This document shows positions 1 through 13,400 of a stretch of DNA of 64,000 nucleotides, one piece after another. The notes under the pieces were generated by a model. It was not told where the DNA came from, ran no database searches, and saw only the letters and a program-made list of their open reading frames with translations. The position numbers were made by a program, and so were the translations under genes. The first letter of the stretch is position 1, and each line of letters begins with the position of its first letter. Source of the stretch: Toxoplasma gondii ME49 (Eukaryota > Apicomplexa > Conoidasida > Eucoccidiorida > Sarcocystidae); contig NC_031480.1 of assembly GCF_000006565.2 (NCBI RefSeq), positions 4,499,529 to 4,563,528 of the forward strand, in the 5' to 3' direction.

Positions 1-305
1 TCGAAGCTGCAACAGAGCTGAAAGCCCGCGCAACGATGAACAGAAACAGCCCATTCGTTGCTTTTTTTGAAACCCTGTTATGCTTTTAGATCAACTACAA
101 CCCAACACGAGAGACTCTGTCTAACCAGATGAAAACTCGAAACGAACGTGATAATGCAACATAGCAAAAGTCGTGAAGCCGCTATGTGAGACCACACGTT
201 TCCAGTACAACATAGAGTGCAGACGCAAGTGGCTGCTTCTATAGAAAACAGAAATGCAGCATACGACCCCATGCTATTGGGCTGCTGCTTAACAGGCACA
301 AAAAA

Positions 306-1238
306 TCAACTGTGGAAAAAGCACGCCAGCATAGAGCTGGATGCGTGTCCAAATGACAGATAATCACACACACCGCTTCTGTAACTGAGAAAACCCTTTT
401 GTATGAGCAGCGTTCTGGCCGTAAAATCGAGAATAAATGTAGCAGAGCGAACTGGTGAAAAACAGGCACGATCAAGCGCTCGCACAGCCGCCAACGGCCG
501 ACCAAACAGCCACCCCCGGCCGGAAGAAAAGCTGGAAAGTCTTGCAACTCCGGCGATCCACTCGTCTGTACATAGTATTGGAAAAGCATATCCGTCTCTT
601 TTCTCAAAAACAGTCAAACGGCGACAAAAAACCCGGTGACACTCTGTTCGTCTCGTACCTTGTGAGAGACACGGGCGGAAAGCTCCAAGTTGTTTTTGGG
701 CGTCGAAAAAAAAAATCGCTGCTTCTTTGGAGAAACGCGACTCGTTTTTCGTTGCGGTTAACAGGAGGTAAAAACGCTCTAGGCAGTCACGCGACGAGAC
801 CGAAAAGACAGAGGCAGCAAAAGAAGTCCACGAATCAGAACGACATACACTGACGAAAGCTTTTGCGACTCGCTGCGCTGCAACGAAGACGTGAGCCGTG
901 CTCGGCCAAAAAGCAGAACGTGTGGCTAGCAAGATGATCGCGCCAGATTTGTCCCGTGTAGCAGTTCCCTTGACTAAAGGCAGACTGCGTGTTTCGCGGT
1001 TTCGCGCGAGACGTGTGCGAAATGAGGTGACTAGCCAATTCGCCAGATGCGCATCAAAGGTCACCTCTGCTTCCGGTTCAAGCTGCTGAGATGGAAAGGC
1101 GAACCCAATTAACCTAATGGAGAGAGCCGAAATACGAAACATAGGTGTTGTCCAAACACCGTTCCACTCTTCGAAACACGGGCGAAACGACGTTTTTTCC
1201 CCGGGACTTCTTCTCGACCTTGGGTGTGCTTCAATCAT
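306..1238 (-). CDS. Long unassigned open frame, possibly spurious
   Basis: An ATG-started frame of about 310 codons with no family motif that I recognise. It has no signal peptide, clear membrane segment or zinc-binding pattern. Its composition is rich in Arg, Phe, Ser and Cys and shows no domain-like organisation. The opposite strand is also open over parts of the same stretch, so chance openness is likely. A TATA-like stretch (about 1308-1314 on the minus strand) lies just upstream but is not strong evidence. I list it only because its length is above what one expects often by chance. It could also be part of a spliced gene or an untranslated region. Confidence 0.15.
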   Translation of the reverse strand: MIEAHPRSRRSPGEKTSFRPCFEEWNGVWTTPMFRISALSIRLIGFAFPSQQLEPEAEVTFDAHLANWLVTSFRTRLARNRETRSLPLVKGTATRDKSGAIILLATRSAFWPSTAHVFVAAQRVAKAFVSVCRSDSWTSFAASVFSVSSRDCLERFYLLLTATKNESRFSKEAAIFFFDAQKQLGAFRPCLSQGTRRTECHRVFCRRLTVFEKRDGYAFPILCTDEWIAGVARLSSFSSGRGWLFGRPLAAVRALDRACFSPVRSATFILDFTARTLLIQKGFLSYRSGVCDYLSFGHASSSMLACFFHS

Positions 1239-1986
1239 TCGAATATAGTCCGACGTAGCGGTGCACGCACGCCCAAGGGCGACGGCTGGGCAGGTCGCGC
1301 GCGCCACATATAAGCCGATAGGTTGGGGAAAATAAGTGTATGTACCGTGTCTCGAAACTCGAGACCCCGAATATAAGCCGAACTACTCGACTAGCTGTTT
1401 TTCAGAAAGCAGGCGGGGTGTGAGTCAACATCTATGCGGTGATGGGAGGGATGTTTACCCAACGAAGGACACTCTAGCCGGGTATCTTCTTTGTGTCTGG
1501 CTCTGCTTCGAGTTTTATTCTCCTGTTTTTGAGGCAGCCAGGCGCGAGGAAACCGGTAAGAGGAGGCACTCGTGGCCCTTGTCTGCTTTTCCGCACGCTG
1601 ATGCCTAGACCTTGGCTGGTGTGTCTTACAAGCCCGTTGCGGAACTCGTTTTTCAGTTGCCGATCTGGAAAACGCCTAAAATCGAACAGAGTTTTTCTTT
1701 CCTAAGGAGTTCTGGGAAACCCACGTGTCTTGTCAGTCTCCCAGGTTGAAGGGGGACTTCGAATTTTGTCTCATTTCCTCGGTCCGCGCGCTGCAAGGGG
1801 GCAAGATTTCCGCACTCTGCCTCCGAGTCGACCCGGGGCTCAGACTCCCAGCCGGTTTTTTGCCTGCTTCCGTTCCCTTTGCTCTGCTCGCTGGTTTCCA
1901 CACATTGATGAACACAAACCCTCATCAGCTTCAGGGAACGTTTGTGCATTTGAAGGCTAGCCCGGGTCCCACGTGAAGTGGTCGAA

Positions 1987-1998
1987 TGTATGTACACC
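1987..1998 (+). repeat. 12-mer TGTATGTACACC
   Basis: Exact copy of a recurrent 12-base word; it lies upstream of the palmitoyltransferase gene. Confidence 0.6.
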
Positions 1999-3249
1999 TG
2001 CGCCGGGAACGGTTCCGTTTTCCCGTGGCTGCCTCGTTGTTCGTGCGGGACGCCCCTTCGCAGTTGTACAGGTTTACGTCTCCGATTTTCACTTTAACCG
2101 AAAAACCTCTTGGTTTGTCTTTCGGCTTGTCTGCACGTAGTTTGCAGCGCCGTTTATGTCTTTCTCTCTTTCCTGCGACGGAGATACTGTCATGAAAAGC
2201 CTTTGTGTCTTCTTCGCTTTTCCTTCGGCTCGCTCGTGGCACAGATTTCTCTCACGCTGGCAAGTCCCATTGTTTTCCAGGGTGGCTTTGTCAACCTCTC
2301 CTTCTGTCTCGTTTTTCTCTTGTGCGGGTGGCAAGCGTGCGGTGAATTGAGATCGAGAATTCCCGTTCTCGCCTTTGCTGGTCCCGATCCGACTACCAAC
2401 CGTTCTACCTGCACCGTCCAGGGACACAAGTCTCATCGCCGATAGCTGTAAATCTTCAGTCGCCACTGTGTCATGCCGTTGCAATTCGTCTGCAACTTCA
2501 AAGTCGGTTTTCAGGACTCAAAGCCGGTTGTCCAGACTGCTTTCGTGTTTTGTAGGCAACTTGCCTTCTCTCTGTCTGTTTCGTTTTTCTGCCCCCGTCC
2601 TCGCTCCTCTCCTTCGATTCTTTATCGGTCCCTCTCCCACTGTCTCGCGCTGGCCAAGATGATTCCTTCGTCTAACAAAATCAGTTCAGATTTTTCTCCG
2701 TCCGTCTCTGTTTTCTGCGCGTCGCTGTCTCCGCAGACACCTCCCACGAGCCATGGGGGCATGTCCCTCGCTCGGTGACAGATTCCTCTCGTTTTCCACT
2801 TTTGCGTTCCTTTCGGTGGTCTGTTTCGTCCACGAAGGTGCCATCGCGTTTCTTGTCTGCTGACAGACGAACGCCGAAACCAACTGTGCGGTCTTCTCCG
2901 CTGCTTTCGCCTCTTTGCTCGTCTCATCTGTGTCGCACCTTGGTGCAAAGACATCGCCAGTTCATCTTCTCTCGCCCTCGCGACCTTATCAGATTTCTCC
3001 TCAGAGCTCTGTTCACATTTCTCTCAATTCCCCACCTTCCACGTATTACTCTCTTCTTCGCTGTCGACCTCCACAGCGGTCTGCGTCTCCCCCTGTGTCG
3101 ATTTCTCTCCAAGTTCATGAGAGGCGTCTCTTCTTCAGTCTCCTCTCCACACCTGTCTCGCGCGTTGGTTCCGTCCGCAAAAAAAAACAAGTCCGTTGAT
3201 CTTGCAGTCCGGATACAAGCTTGTAAATGTAAGTCTCCATCGGCACAAA

Positions 3250-4959
3250 ATGGCGCACGCTCCGTCTCGCTCTCCTCCTTCTTCTCCCCTTCCTCCCACA
3301 CCGTCTGGTCCTCCTTCTTCTCTCCCTGCTAAGTCTTTCGTCTTACCTTCGACGTCTTCCCCTTCTCCTCCTAAATCTTCTCCAACTCCATTGTCTTCTC
3401 CTCAGCCTCCCCCTTCCTCTCCTCTGCCCCCTTCTCCCCCTTCTCCTCCTGCTCCTCCGCCTTCTGCTCCTTCTCCTTCTCCTCCTCCTTCTTCTCGTTC
3501 GCCGGCTGAGCACTTGTACGAACTGGCTGCCGAGCGTCACCCTGCTCGATGCACAGCGATTGACAGAAGCGATTCTCGTCCTCCGGACGAGGAGATTCGT
3601 CGGGACGGTTTCTCTCGTCCGCTGCAGGCGTTCCAGATCTTGTCGTGGCTGTGTTTCGCGGCCGATGTGTTCCTCTTCTACTTGGTCTTGGTCCCCAGCA
3701 TGTGCTTCGCTCTTCAAGTCGCGGGCGGCGTCGCCTTCGGTCTCTGCGCCCTCGCCGTCTTCGCCTGCGGCTGGATCGCGACCACGACTGACCCGATCGA
3801 CCCGGTGGCGTTCCTCAGTGGGCCGTTCTCGTCTGCGCCTGCTCCGGAGGTCCATCCCGACATGCGCGAGTGCGACGTCTGCGGCTTCGTACACGAGCGC
3901 AGCAAACACTGTCGCGTCTGCAACAAGTGCGTCGACGGCTTTGACCATCACTGCATGTGGATCAACAACTGCGTGGGCGAGAAGAACTACCGGCCTTTCT
4001 TCGCGCTCCTCGTCTTCACCGCGGCGATGACGGCTGCTGTCTTCCTCCTCGCCGTTGGGTGTGTCGTCGAGGAGGCGGTATGGGGCTCTGCCGGCGAGCG
4101 CTGGCGCGCCGCCTATGGCTGGTTCGCCTCTGGAGCGTTCTACGCGCTTCTCGCGCTGCCCATCGCGCTGAACGGACCGCTCTTCGCCCTCGTTGCCCAG
4201 TTGCTCGCGCTGCACATCTACCTCGTCCGGCACCACCTCACGACCTTCGAGTACATCACTCTGAGAGTCCACGAAGAAGACCCTGCGCCCTCGGGTGCTC
4301 CAGAGAAGAAGAAACTTCGCGCATGGGCCGAGTGGATCGTCATCGACCGCCAGCGGCTGCGACGCGCGAAGAAACGTGGCCTGATGCGCGACCTCAGCGA
4401 CGTCAGTCAGTGCACACCGGTTCGCCCTGCAGACTTTGTCCCACCGCGCGACAGTCTCCAGCCAGACAGGCATCCTGCAGAGAGGTGCGACGGCGACGCG
4501 GCCCCGCCGACGCCCGGCGGCCCCCAGGTACGCAGGAGGAAGATCCGCGTGTTGAGAAAACGGGGGGAGAAAGGCAAGCCTGCCGATCTGCTCGTCGCTT
4601 CAGAAAAGCCAGGTTTTCTCCAAGGTGATCCGGTATCCCCTCGTGACGGGGATTCAAGTGTACAGAAGAGACGTTTGCTGTGGAGGTTTTTTCCCCTCTT
4701 CCACCTCAAACAGGGTTCAGACGCGTCATTCGAAAAAGTGCCTTTTTACTGGAATCCCAACACGCCCAGGGTCCCCGAAAATGTGAAGCTCTTAAAAAAA
4801 ACAGCTTCGAGCGTTTCTAGCATCGAGACCAGAAGCGCCGGGGCGAGTTCTCAAAAAAATAGGTTTTCCGGAGGCACTTTAAAATCCCCGGTGATCTCTC
4901 TGTTCCGTCGAGAGTGCGCGCCCTGGTGCTTCGAAATCGTCGGCAAACCTACAAGTTGA
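3250..4959 (+). CDS. DHHC-type palmitoyltransferase
   Basis: Predicted integral-membrane protein S-acyltransferase, about 569 residues, which would attach palmitate to cysteines of membrane-associated proteins. The start at 3250 is chosen because its context (CACAAAATGG) fits the coccidian consensus; the open frame continues slightly upstream without another ATG. Residues 1 to about 85 are a Pro/Ser-rich tail. Two hydrophobic spans follow (about 3630-3790). Next comes the cysteine-rich domain: [13 protein letters not shown] and the catalytic DHHC in [13 protein letters not shown] (about 3868-3975). Two more membrane spans follow (about 4000-4240), then a TTFE motif (LTTFEYI, about 4238-4258), matching the family's TTxE. 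The cytosolic tail is basic and unrecognised. A possible donor, CAG/GTACGC near 4525, means the last ~140 residues could be an unspliced intron read-through. Family assignment is secure; the paralogue and compartment (Golgi, rhoptry, plasma membrane) cannot be told. Confidence 0.93.
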   Translation: MAHAPSRSPPSSPLPPTPSGPPSSLPAKSFVLPSTSSPSPPKSSPTPLSSPQPPPSSPLPPSPPSPPAPPPSAPSPSPPPSSRSPAEHLYELAAERHPARCTAIDRSDSRPPDEEIRRDGFSRPLQAFQILSWLCFAADVFLFYLVLVPSMCFALQVAGGVAFGLCALAVFACGWIATTTDPIDPVAFLSGPFSSAPAPEVHPDMRECDVCGFVHERSKHCRVCNKCVDGFDHHCMWINNCVGEKNYRPFFALLVFTAAMTAAVFLLAVGCVVEEAVWGSAGERWRAAYGWFASGAFYALLALPIALNGPLFALVAQLLALHIYLVRHHLTTFEYITLRVHEEDPAPSGAPEKKKLRAWAEWIVIDRQRLRRAKKRGLMRDLSDVSQCTPVRPADFVPPRDSLQPDRHPAERCDGDAAPPTPGGPQVRRRKIRVLRKRGEKGKPADLLVASEKPGFLQGDPVSPRDGDSSVQKRRLLWRFFPLFHLKQGSDASFEKVPFYWNPNTPRVPENVKLLKKTASSVSSIETRSAGASSQKNRFSGGTLKSPVISLFRRECAPWCFEIVGKPTS

Positions 4960-7900
4960 AAGTGGGGAGGGACAACGCTGGGCTGCGAGAGGGAAAGGCG
5001 AGGCTCAGTGTGTTCGGAGAGACTCTTCTTTCGACAGTCCCCTGGCGCTTACGCTTCCGACGGGGATTGAGTGTGCACTGCAGGTTACACGCAGTTTAGC
5101 GGGAAGCAAGAAATAAGCGAGGTGCTAATGGATGGACTGGAGAATGCCAAGGTCACCTTGACAACCGCACTGGTTAAGAAGTGTCGTAGAAAGTGTATGT
5201 ACACCAGAGAGCATGAGTCCACGTACAGCTGCGAGGAGCGCTATCTGTACAAGAAAGCGTGGTTTCAAAGGTTCTTCAATAATCTCTGTGCAATGCTGAG
5301 TCGCGGGCCTGTCATTTCCGTTCATTTTGTTTGTTTCAACAGTTGAAATACATCTCTGGCGAATCTGCTGGACAGAGTCGCGGATGGGTCTCCGACGAGT
5401 GTCGCACGATCTTCTCTCCAGTCTTCAGTGTCGGTTTTCATGATATCTTGTTAGGCGCATCCTGAATGAAGTGCTTGTTTCTTCAGTGTCTATGTGAAGA
5501 GCTGGCCTTCGTACACAAGCTGGAGAATTACCATGATGGGTGATAGTGCTGTGTGTGCGTTCAGGGGCGGCCTTCTGGGGTGTCTCCGCAGCTCGCGGCG
5601 CCTTCGCCTGCTCTCCATGACTGCGGGAGCGCGGCAAGTCCAGTTGTGTCTGACTCGGTGGAAGATACTCAAAAGTCGCAGGTCTGAAAAGCGAAGAAAG
5701 CGAAGAGAGAGAAGTCGGGGAAGCCGCGGCGGTAGCCGTGTAGAGAGACTCGACAGCGTCGCGCAGCGGGAGACGCACTGGCCGAGGGGCGCAAGCAGAG
5801 CTCGATTTGGACGAGAAAGAGGTTGGGAGGAGGAACGTCAGATATTTTTCGCAAAGGCTCACGGCCACCGGAAGAAAGAAGCCGCATGCATGCGTCAGAG
5901 TGTGGGTGTGTGTACGATTGTGTTCGAGTGTGCGTACACCAAGTGCGTGTCAGCACTTAGGCTCTCTGTAGGACATGCGTGGATTTTTCATCGAGTTTCT
6001 CGAACGGGAGACGCAAGTTGGAAAGTCTCGCTTCCTCCCGGAGCTGTCCGTTGTTTCACTACCTCTGCGTTGAAGGCGTCTTGAGGCGAATCGGCAGAGT
6101 TCGTTTCTGTTTTTTAAGCATGCATTTTCCGAACAGACTGGCGTCGGGAGGCGACAGCCAAAGTGACTGTGCAGGACACCGTCGTGCAAGAGAGTGGAGA
6201 AGAGTCGAGGAAGGAGGAGAGGCCGGCGGGGAGAAAAAGAGAAAAAAAGGAAGAGAGTGAGAAACCAAGGGAGCGGGAGGACAAGGAAGCAGACGGGAGA
6301 AACGAAGAGGAGGTGGACTCATTCGGCGTTGTTTTTTCAGAAAGAAGAGAGAAGAAATGAAACTTTCAGAGACTCGAGGGATGAGGAAAGCTCCTTTCAC
6401 TTCTTTTTTGTGGTATGTTCAAAACGGCTTTCCGCTTTGTCTGGCAAACACGTTTATCGCGTCAAAATGAATTTTCAGATTCCTCTCGGTCACTTTGTCT
6501 CCTGCGAAAACGGGTGGACAAGGCAGAAGCGACATCTTTGACAGTTTCGAGTCCCGCCTTTGCCTCTTCTCCTTCGCCGACCTCTTCCCTGCTTCCGCTC
6601 TGCTCACGACGGTCTCGCTTCTTCCTTTTTCTCGTGTCTTTTTGGGTCCAAACAACTGAACCTTCTGAAGTGCCTAGCGGCCGCCCACATCGCTTCCGCT
6701 TTCTTGCTTTCTGTCTTTTCGAGTCGATCTCTCTACCTCTGTCTCTGTCTACGGCGGAACTCGTGTCGGAGCCCAGAGCTGAACCACGTTGTGAGTCTGA
6801 CACAGTGTACTCGCCCCGCGGCAGCATGCAGGTTGAGACTTCGCTTGATCGCCAGAAGAGTTTTCCAGCGTTCAGCTCGACTTCAGAAGGGTCTTCTTCA
6901 CTCCTTCGGCGTTAAACGTCGAGTAGAAGGTGCAGCGCAGGGTGGCAGTTCAGAGTTTGACATTCGGAACGACAGCGCTGGTTTTTTTGACTGGAGGGAG
7001 TCTCCGACGTTGTGTTTGTCAACTCGACCCGCACAACGGAGTCGCAAGAAGCAATCTCCCTTTGCAGTGAAAACTCCCCAAAAATGCTAGAAAGGCTTGC
7101 TCGTGTTAGTCAACAGTAAAGAGATAAGTGAACTTTCTGTGAGCAGAGGACCGATCTGAGGACGGAATCGCGAATTCGCAACAGCGAAAGATCCACGCGG
7201 GAGACGATTCGCGGCTTCTCTCTCTTACCTGCACGGGTCCGGCACTCCGAACAAGAGTTTTTTCCAGCAACCAGTCCCCAGAGAAGACGGTTGAAATGGT
7301 TTCCAGAATCTCTTCTTTCAGGAACCCCCATGGGACCGATCCGAGTCACGTTTGCGTTCGAGACTTGTGCGTCCGTTTGTGGCATTCCACGTTTGGTGGC
7401 GGGTCTGCCGAGTCTGGACGCACCCTGCCGTCGCGAGAGATGCGGAACGGATTCTTCTGCAGCAGGAGTAACTGTCTTCGCCGCGGTCTGTTACCGGGCT
7501 CGTCTTCGCTTCATCGAGAAGTGGAGCTCCACGGTCCTGTTGCCACACGCGTCAGGGCGTCTTCGCTAGAGTGTCGCAACAAAGCTGGGGGCTGGCACAA
7601 CTTCCGAACGCCCAGGAGAGAATGGCACTGGAGACAGGCCGCATCCCCCGAAGAAACGGCGACCAAGGCCGGCTCGTTGGACTGCGAAGGATCCTTTAAA
7701 AGACGCGTCGAACCCACCCAAGAGTCGCTGAAAGATCCAGCGAACATTTCTACAACCAGCATTTCAAGCTGTCCAAATACCATGAAATTCCCTTCAGTCT
7801 GTACGGAGTAGACGCCGATGTAAAAAACCAGTCTTGAGAACACGCCCGTCGTCACGGAAAAAAACATCACGATTTAGATCGGTTGATACAGAATGTCAGC

Positions 7901-10414
7901 CTGGTCGTAAAGTAGGCGAGGGCCAACAGGTCAGATGGAATTGCGAGACCTAGTCCTCAGAGGCTGTTCCCGCTTCTGAAGTCGACTCATTCCTCGGTTC
8001 GTTTCCAAGCAGAGCATGGAAAACACAAAGGAACCTGGGTCAAATCCAGCAGAAAAGTCCATCTCGCACTTTCAAGGTCCCCGATCTACGTCTTCCATCT
8101 GACTTCTATAACGGATAGGAGGCAACTAAAGGCGGGGTATCTGTGTGCCTGAGGGTTGAGAAGAAATGGAAAGGAAAGACGCGTGCAGAGACTGGGGGAT
8201 CCGGTGAGGGACTTGGTCACGGTATAATTTCCTTGCCGGTTTTCATCTTAGTCACGTTTCTTGCCGGGCGATTCCTCGGCCACCAAACGTACACCTCTCT
8301 AATCTGAATGCCGTCGCTCTATCTATCTGTACACGCTCATTCCACGCGCACCTATTATATTTGTATACATGCATGTTATTGAAGGTCTGTTTATACCTGC
8401 AAGTACACACTTCAGATGTGTGTGTCGCTGCTTCCTTGAAATCGAGTGTTCTTCAGACACACAGTACCAAACAAGACAGAGTAACAGCCCTTGTGATTTC
8501 CAGGAACGCAGCAATGTTTCGACGCTGACATAGACACTCTTGCGGGGTGTGTGGGTTCGCGAAACCTTGCCGCACCCTTCTCTCTGTGGGTTAGGTCATC
8601 TCTGCCGTCTACACTGAGTTCCCCACGCGTATCAATGGGAGCTCTACCAGACGCGAATCCAGAGAAAGAAGGCTACGAGCTCAGCTGGAAAGCAACTTTA
8701 CCGTGGTTTATTCTTGCTTGTTTTCGCTGCCACTACGAGGAAACTGGATGTCGAGCGTTCTTTGACTGTGGGTTTTGTGGCGTACGTGTGTCTCTATGCG
8801 CCGCTCGACTTCTCCCCCTTCCCCCCCTGCGTTTCCTTTGTTTGAACAGCTGCTGTTCTACAAACATTATAGGGACACCTGAGTCGCGGTTCCTCCACAG
8901 ACAGATGCGGTGGGCGCCTCTCGATTGTGGCTCCTTCTTCTTCAACAGAGGAAAGGTACCCGGCGCCGTTCGTTCCTGCTGAGTGTACATGCACATCTCC
9001 AGGTGCATGAAGCACTTTTCCTCTGCTGGAACACTTCTGCCTTTGTCAGTTTCTCTTCCTCCTCTTGGGCTGCCTCCGCCGTTCGCCTCGCTCTTCGCGG
9101 CGAATGCTGCTCTCTCGCGGTCTGGACTGACCTGGTGCTCACTGTGGAGTCGAAGGACTCAGGGAACGGCGTTTTTCGAGGTGTGTTCCTTTTTTGACGG
9201 AATATCTTGCGTCTAGTCGGACACAACGCTCGCGCGCGCACAGCATGTGTTTACTCCCAGCACACCCATCGTGTTCTCGTGCTGTTTTCTCTATATGGGT
9301 CCATTCGACGCGGAGACATAGGAGAGTCAAACGCGATTCTGAAAGCGACGCAAGCGTCGACATCCAGCGGCAGTCCTCGTGTTGGTGTTGGGGATTCTCA
9401 GCACGGTTTTTGAAGACGCGTCTTTCCCCCTTTTTCCTCTTGTCTCACCGCAAGACTGAAATGGGGACTTCTCCGCCGCGCTGGTCCACGGCGGAAACGA
9501 CGCTTTCAAAAAGGCGAAGAGTGAACCGCGGCGGATTTTTCTGCACTGAGTTCTGGAACCTAAAGGCGTCACCGGGTAGAAGCTGGTGGATTTTCTGACC
9601 AACTGTTTCCTCGTTCCTCTCACGCGCGTCCCGTCTGTCTAGGCGTCTCGCTCCATATTTGCCCGGACGCTCGGGCAGGAACGCGTGTTTTTGAATTTCT
9701 CTCATTTCTCAGAGACGGCCTAAACGCCCTCACCTCGTCACTAGACGCGAGCAGGCTCTGTGGTTTGCAGGTATCTTCCTGCTTTGGTGCGTCTTATTTT
9801 TTTGGGGTGTCGGTGTCTCGTTCCGGAATGTCGAGAAAAGATGTCCGGGTGTTTCTGAGCCCCCAAAACGCGGACACTGGTGTGTATTGTTGAACAGCGC
9901 GTCTTCGGTTACAGGCGTTTGCAGAAAAGCCGCGAAAAGACTCGGACTCTTTCGCTGTCTCTCGCGTGCCTGGCGAGGAGGTTTTTGAGTTTTTCTGTCT
10001 CAGAACTCAGGCTGCAGTTTGCGTTTTTCCTCCTAGCTGTCTCGCGCGCGCTGCGGTTTCCCCACCGGACCGTCATCAGAATTAGAGAACTCGACTTTCT
10101 CGACTTTTGCGACGCGTGCATCCTGCGCTCTCTCGATGGTGCACGTCTCTGCCTCTCTCCCCTTTTCTTTCTTTCCCCGCTTTTTTCTCTCGCAGCCGAG
10201 AGGAACGCGTTCCTTCTGGATTTGCCGCGCAACGCAAGAAGCCTGTCTCCCCGCCTCCCACTCCCGAGCTGTGTCCGGTGCATCCCTTCCCTTCTTCCGA
10301 CCGGCTTTCGCGCATATCGTTCCTCGGCTTTCTCTCTCTCTCTCTGCGCGCTATTCCGACTCGCTCTCCCGAGTTCGTCCTGGACTTGCTTCTGGAAGCC
10401 TTCTCTGCGCGAAG
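4960..10414. other. Intergenic region and glutamate dehydrogenase leader
   Basis: I see no recognisable protein in about 5.4 kb. Open frames of 140-200 codons occur on both strands (for example near 5425-6084 and 7296-7811) but overlap each other and carry no motif. Purine-rich (6190-6360) and pyrimidine-rich (6540-6740, 10130-10380) tracts are present. The last 280 bases are in frame with the downstream gene from an ATG at 10136 and could encode an N-terminal extension. Confidence 0.5.
5194..5205 (+). repeat. 12-mer TGTATGTACACC
   Basis: Exact copy, about 240 bases downstream of the palmitoyltransferase stop codon. Confidence 0.6.
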
Positions 10415-13400
10415 ATGGAGACGACCCTGAACGGCGGCGGACGCGCGCCGTCTGCAGTGTTCCACCCGAGCACGTCAGCTCCGGCGATCTGCTTTCCGAA
10501 GCGCCATGCCTCCTTCTCCTGCTACGACGGCGCTTCGGGAACCTCGCCTTCGACGACTTCGGGAGGCAGCGCAGGTGACCTGGGTGCGCCGGTGTCGCGC
10601 AGTCTGCTCGGGGGGCGTCCGGTCGGCAAGCTCGGAGACTCGACGCTCTTCGGGACCGTGGACTTGACGGCGACTTCCGAGTTCCGCCCAATGTCTCAAA
10701 AGTACGCTGCCCAGTACGAAGAGGTGAAGCAAATTCTCGCGCAGCGCGGCGACCTGTCCAAGCGCGTGATCAGCGCGAACGCCGACGCGTACTACAACCA
10801 CCTGGGGTTGAACGAATACTACTTCCAGACAGCTACGGCCCAGACCGTCGCGAGCAACTTGGCTTGCGTCATCGCCGCGAAAATCCTGAACGAGTTCTCG
10901 CATACCGACTACTTCCCCCAAATTCAACAGGAACGAGACGGAGAAGTCTTCCTCCTCGCCAGAGCCTCTCTGCGAAACCGAAAAGCCTCACAGGTCAGAA
11001 AAGTACACACACGTACACCTGGATAAACATGTATAAACAATTGATATATATATATATATATGTAGATATATACATATATAGATATACACGTGTAACTATA
11101 TACACATATGTATATATATGTGTATATGTATTTTTGAATGTATCCATATATGTAGGCAGATATATACATATATATATATATATACATATGCATATGTGTT
11201 TATGTATCCATGTATATGGATATACATGGGTATGTGATGTGAGTAGATTTATTTGCATGTCTTTGCGTCCATGTTGACGTTGCGCTTTTTTCTGTGGGGG
11301 GTTGTGTGCGCAGAATTTCCAGGTGGAACGCGAGATCGAGAAGAAGTTTCTGGGGCTCTCTGGAAAGACGACTCCGTACCGCATGCAATGCTACCGGTCC
11401 TCGGGATCCTTCTTCGACGACCCTGCTGATGAAAACGAGCGACTGAGAACCTACTTTCTTCAGCAGCCTGAATACTGCGCAGAGACAACGAAGGACGGCG
11501 TAAGACTTGCTTGTGCGCATTTCTGAGTGCCGAGTTTGCTCACTGGATGCCACTGTTCTCAGTGCCGTTTTCAGTGCTATGATCGTGATGGTCGTGGAAA
11601 GCGAAAGGGATCGTGAAATCGGCTGCAAACGAAGACCTGTAGCTTTGTCGCCTGCAACAGGTCTACAGCTCTGCTTTCCTGCGACCGTCACATGCGCGGC
11701 GGCAAGAGGAAATCCTCTCTGCGAGAAAGAAAAAAGGTCTATGAAAAATCCTGTGTCAGAAACATGTGCTGCTGTGGCTGTGTACAGAGGAAGACACCCA
11801 TAGATAAAGATATACATATACATATATATATATATATATATATAGTGCATGTGTTTTCAAGCACGTGTGCTCGGTGTATGTACACTCGAGTGGTGGGGCT
11901 TGTTGAGTCTGTCGGCGAGTCTGGGGATCCCGTGCATTTCTCCGAAATGCAGAGGACAATTCGAGAGCGGTGACCACGAGGCGTTCTGTGGATGCGGCGC
12001 GAAAAAGATTTGTGTTACTTTGCTCCATCTTTTTTTCCGTCCTCGCAGGTGGATCCTTCAGAAACGGACCTCTCCAAACTCCTGGATGTTTACTTTTTTG
12101 CGAACAAGAGAAACACAGCGACAGCTGAGATTTACAGAAGACTCAACGAGGAGGTAATCTATCGCTCGTCCAGACCCTTTCTGTTGACAAAGTGCTGCGC
12201 ATCTTGTCTGTGCATTCAACAATCGTTCTTCAGAAAGGAGATCTTCCCGTTCCAACACTTCACATGTCTTCGGCAGTGAAACACGCTCATCTCGATTTCT
12301 ACACACGTATTATATACATATAAATATATAATTTATATGTGTATACGTGAATATGTATATCTATATCTATATATCTATATATAGAATTTATATGTATGTA
12401 TGTGAATATTTAAAAGTTAAATGTATATATATATATGTATGTATGTATGTATATGCATATATATGGGGATGGGTTATATTTGTTTGTAGGTTGCGCATAC
12501 GGCATTGCTTGTCGTGTTTCACGTGTAAAGCGTCGAAGCATTTTTGTGAGTGTGCACCTTGATTCAAGGATGCATATCTCCGTAGGAAGGCGGTCTCAGT
12601 CTTCGTTCACTGGCCTGGTTTCGTTGGCGACTGCTGTGTGCGACTTCTGTGTGAGATGCCGCCAGCCACAGAGGCGTACGTTCACGCGACAGCCTCAAGA
12701 GCGGGGCGTTCGCCTTCCGAGGCGTTTTTCGCTCGGTGGTGATGCGTTTTGTTGACCAAGGATGGTGTTTCGTTCTTTGCGCGCAGGTCGTGCGCGACTC
12801 CAGTGGACAGAACCTCTTCATCAATGTGGTAAGTTTCTCCTTGAAACGCGGCTTTGCTTGTTTTGTCCATGCGTTTCTGCACACCCGCTAAGTCTGTCAA
12901 GGTGACTCGGTGCATGCGGATTCGTTGCCCTTCTCCTTGTCGACTGGGTGTCGCAGCGTGTGGGCATTTTTTTCTCAGGTTCCGCGAGGCACCGGCTACC
13001 GCATGGGTACGAAGGCAAAACGCAGGCGTTCGGTCTCGCCTCTCCAGCCATCTTCTGCCACTGCATGCACAGTTCTGCAGGTCCACTGTTTGCTTCAAAA
13101 AGTCCACGGGGAAGCCGCTCACGGTCTCACCTCCTCGTCTTGTGCCGATGCAACTGCTCACTTGTCCTATGCGTATGTGTGTACATGAATGTGGTACGTA
13201 TTCACACTCCACCTACAGGCATACATTGGCATGTATATGTATATTTATATAAATATTTATATATATATATATATATATATTCTCTTTTTCAAGCAGCGGC
13301 ATTGTCGATCTGTCTGTGTGTATGTCTAGTTGTGTAGGTGTTTCCATCTGCATATACAGATGCAAGTGCGCATGCAGTTTGTTTGTGCTGGTTCATGTGA

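Larger units (their letters stand above)
1..3249. other. Upstream region, no firm gene
   Basis: I recognise no conserved protein here. Several overlapping open frames exist on both strands, as expected where stop codons are sparse; the longest is described separately (306-1238, minus). From about 2100 to 3249 the plus strand is strongly pyrimidine-rich (C/T runs). That would suit a long 5' leader or promoter of the palmitoyltransferase gene that follows. Confidence 0.5.

Noticed and set aside
9909..10691. A 260-codon minus-strand frame opposite the start of glutamate dehydrogenase.
   Set aside because: It is antisense to a confidently identified exon and its pyrimidine-rich leader; the Arg/Ser content is a strand mirror effect.
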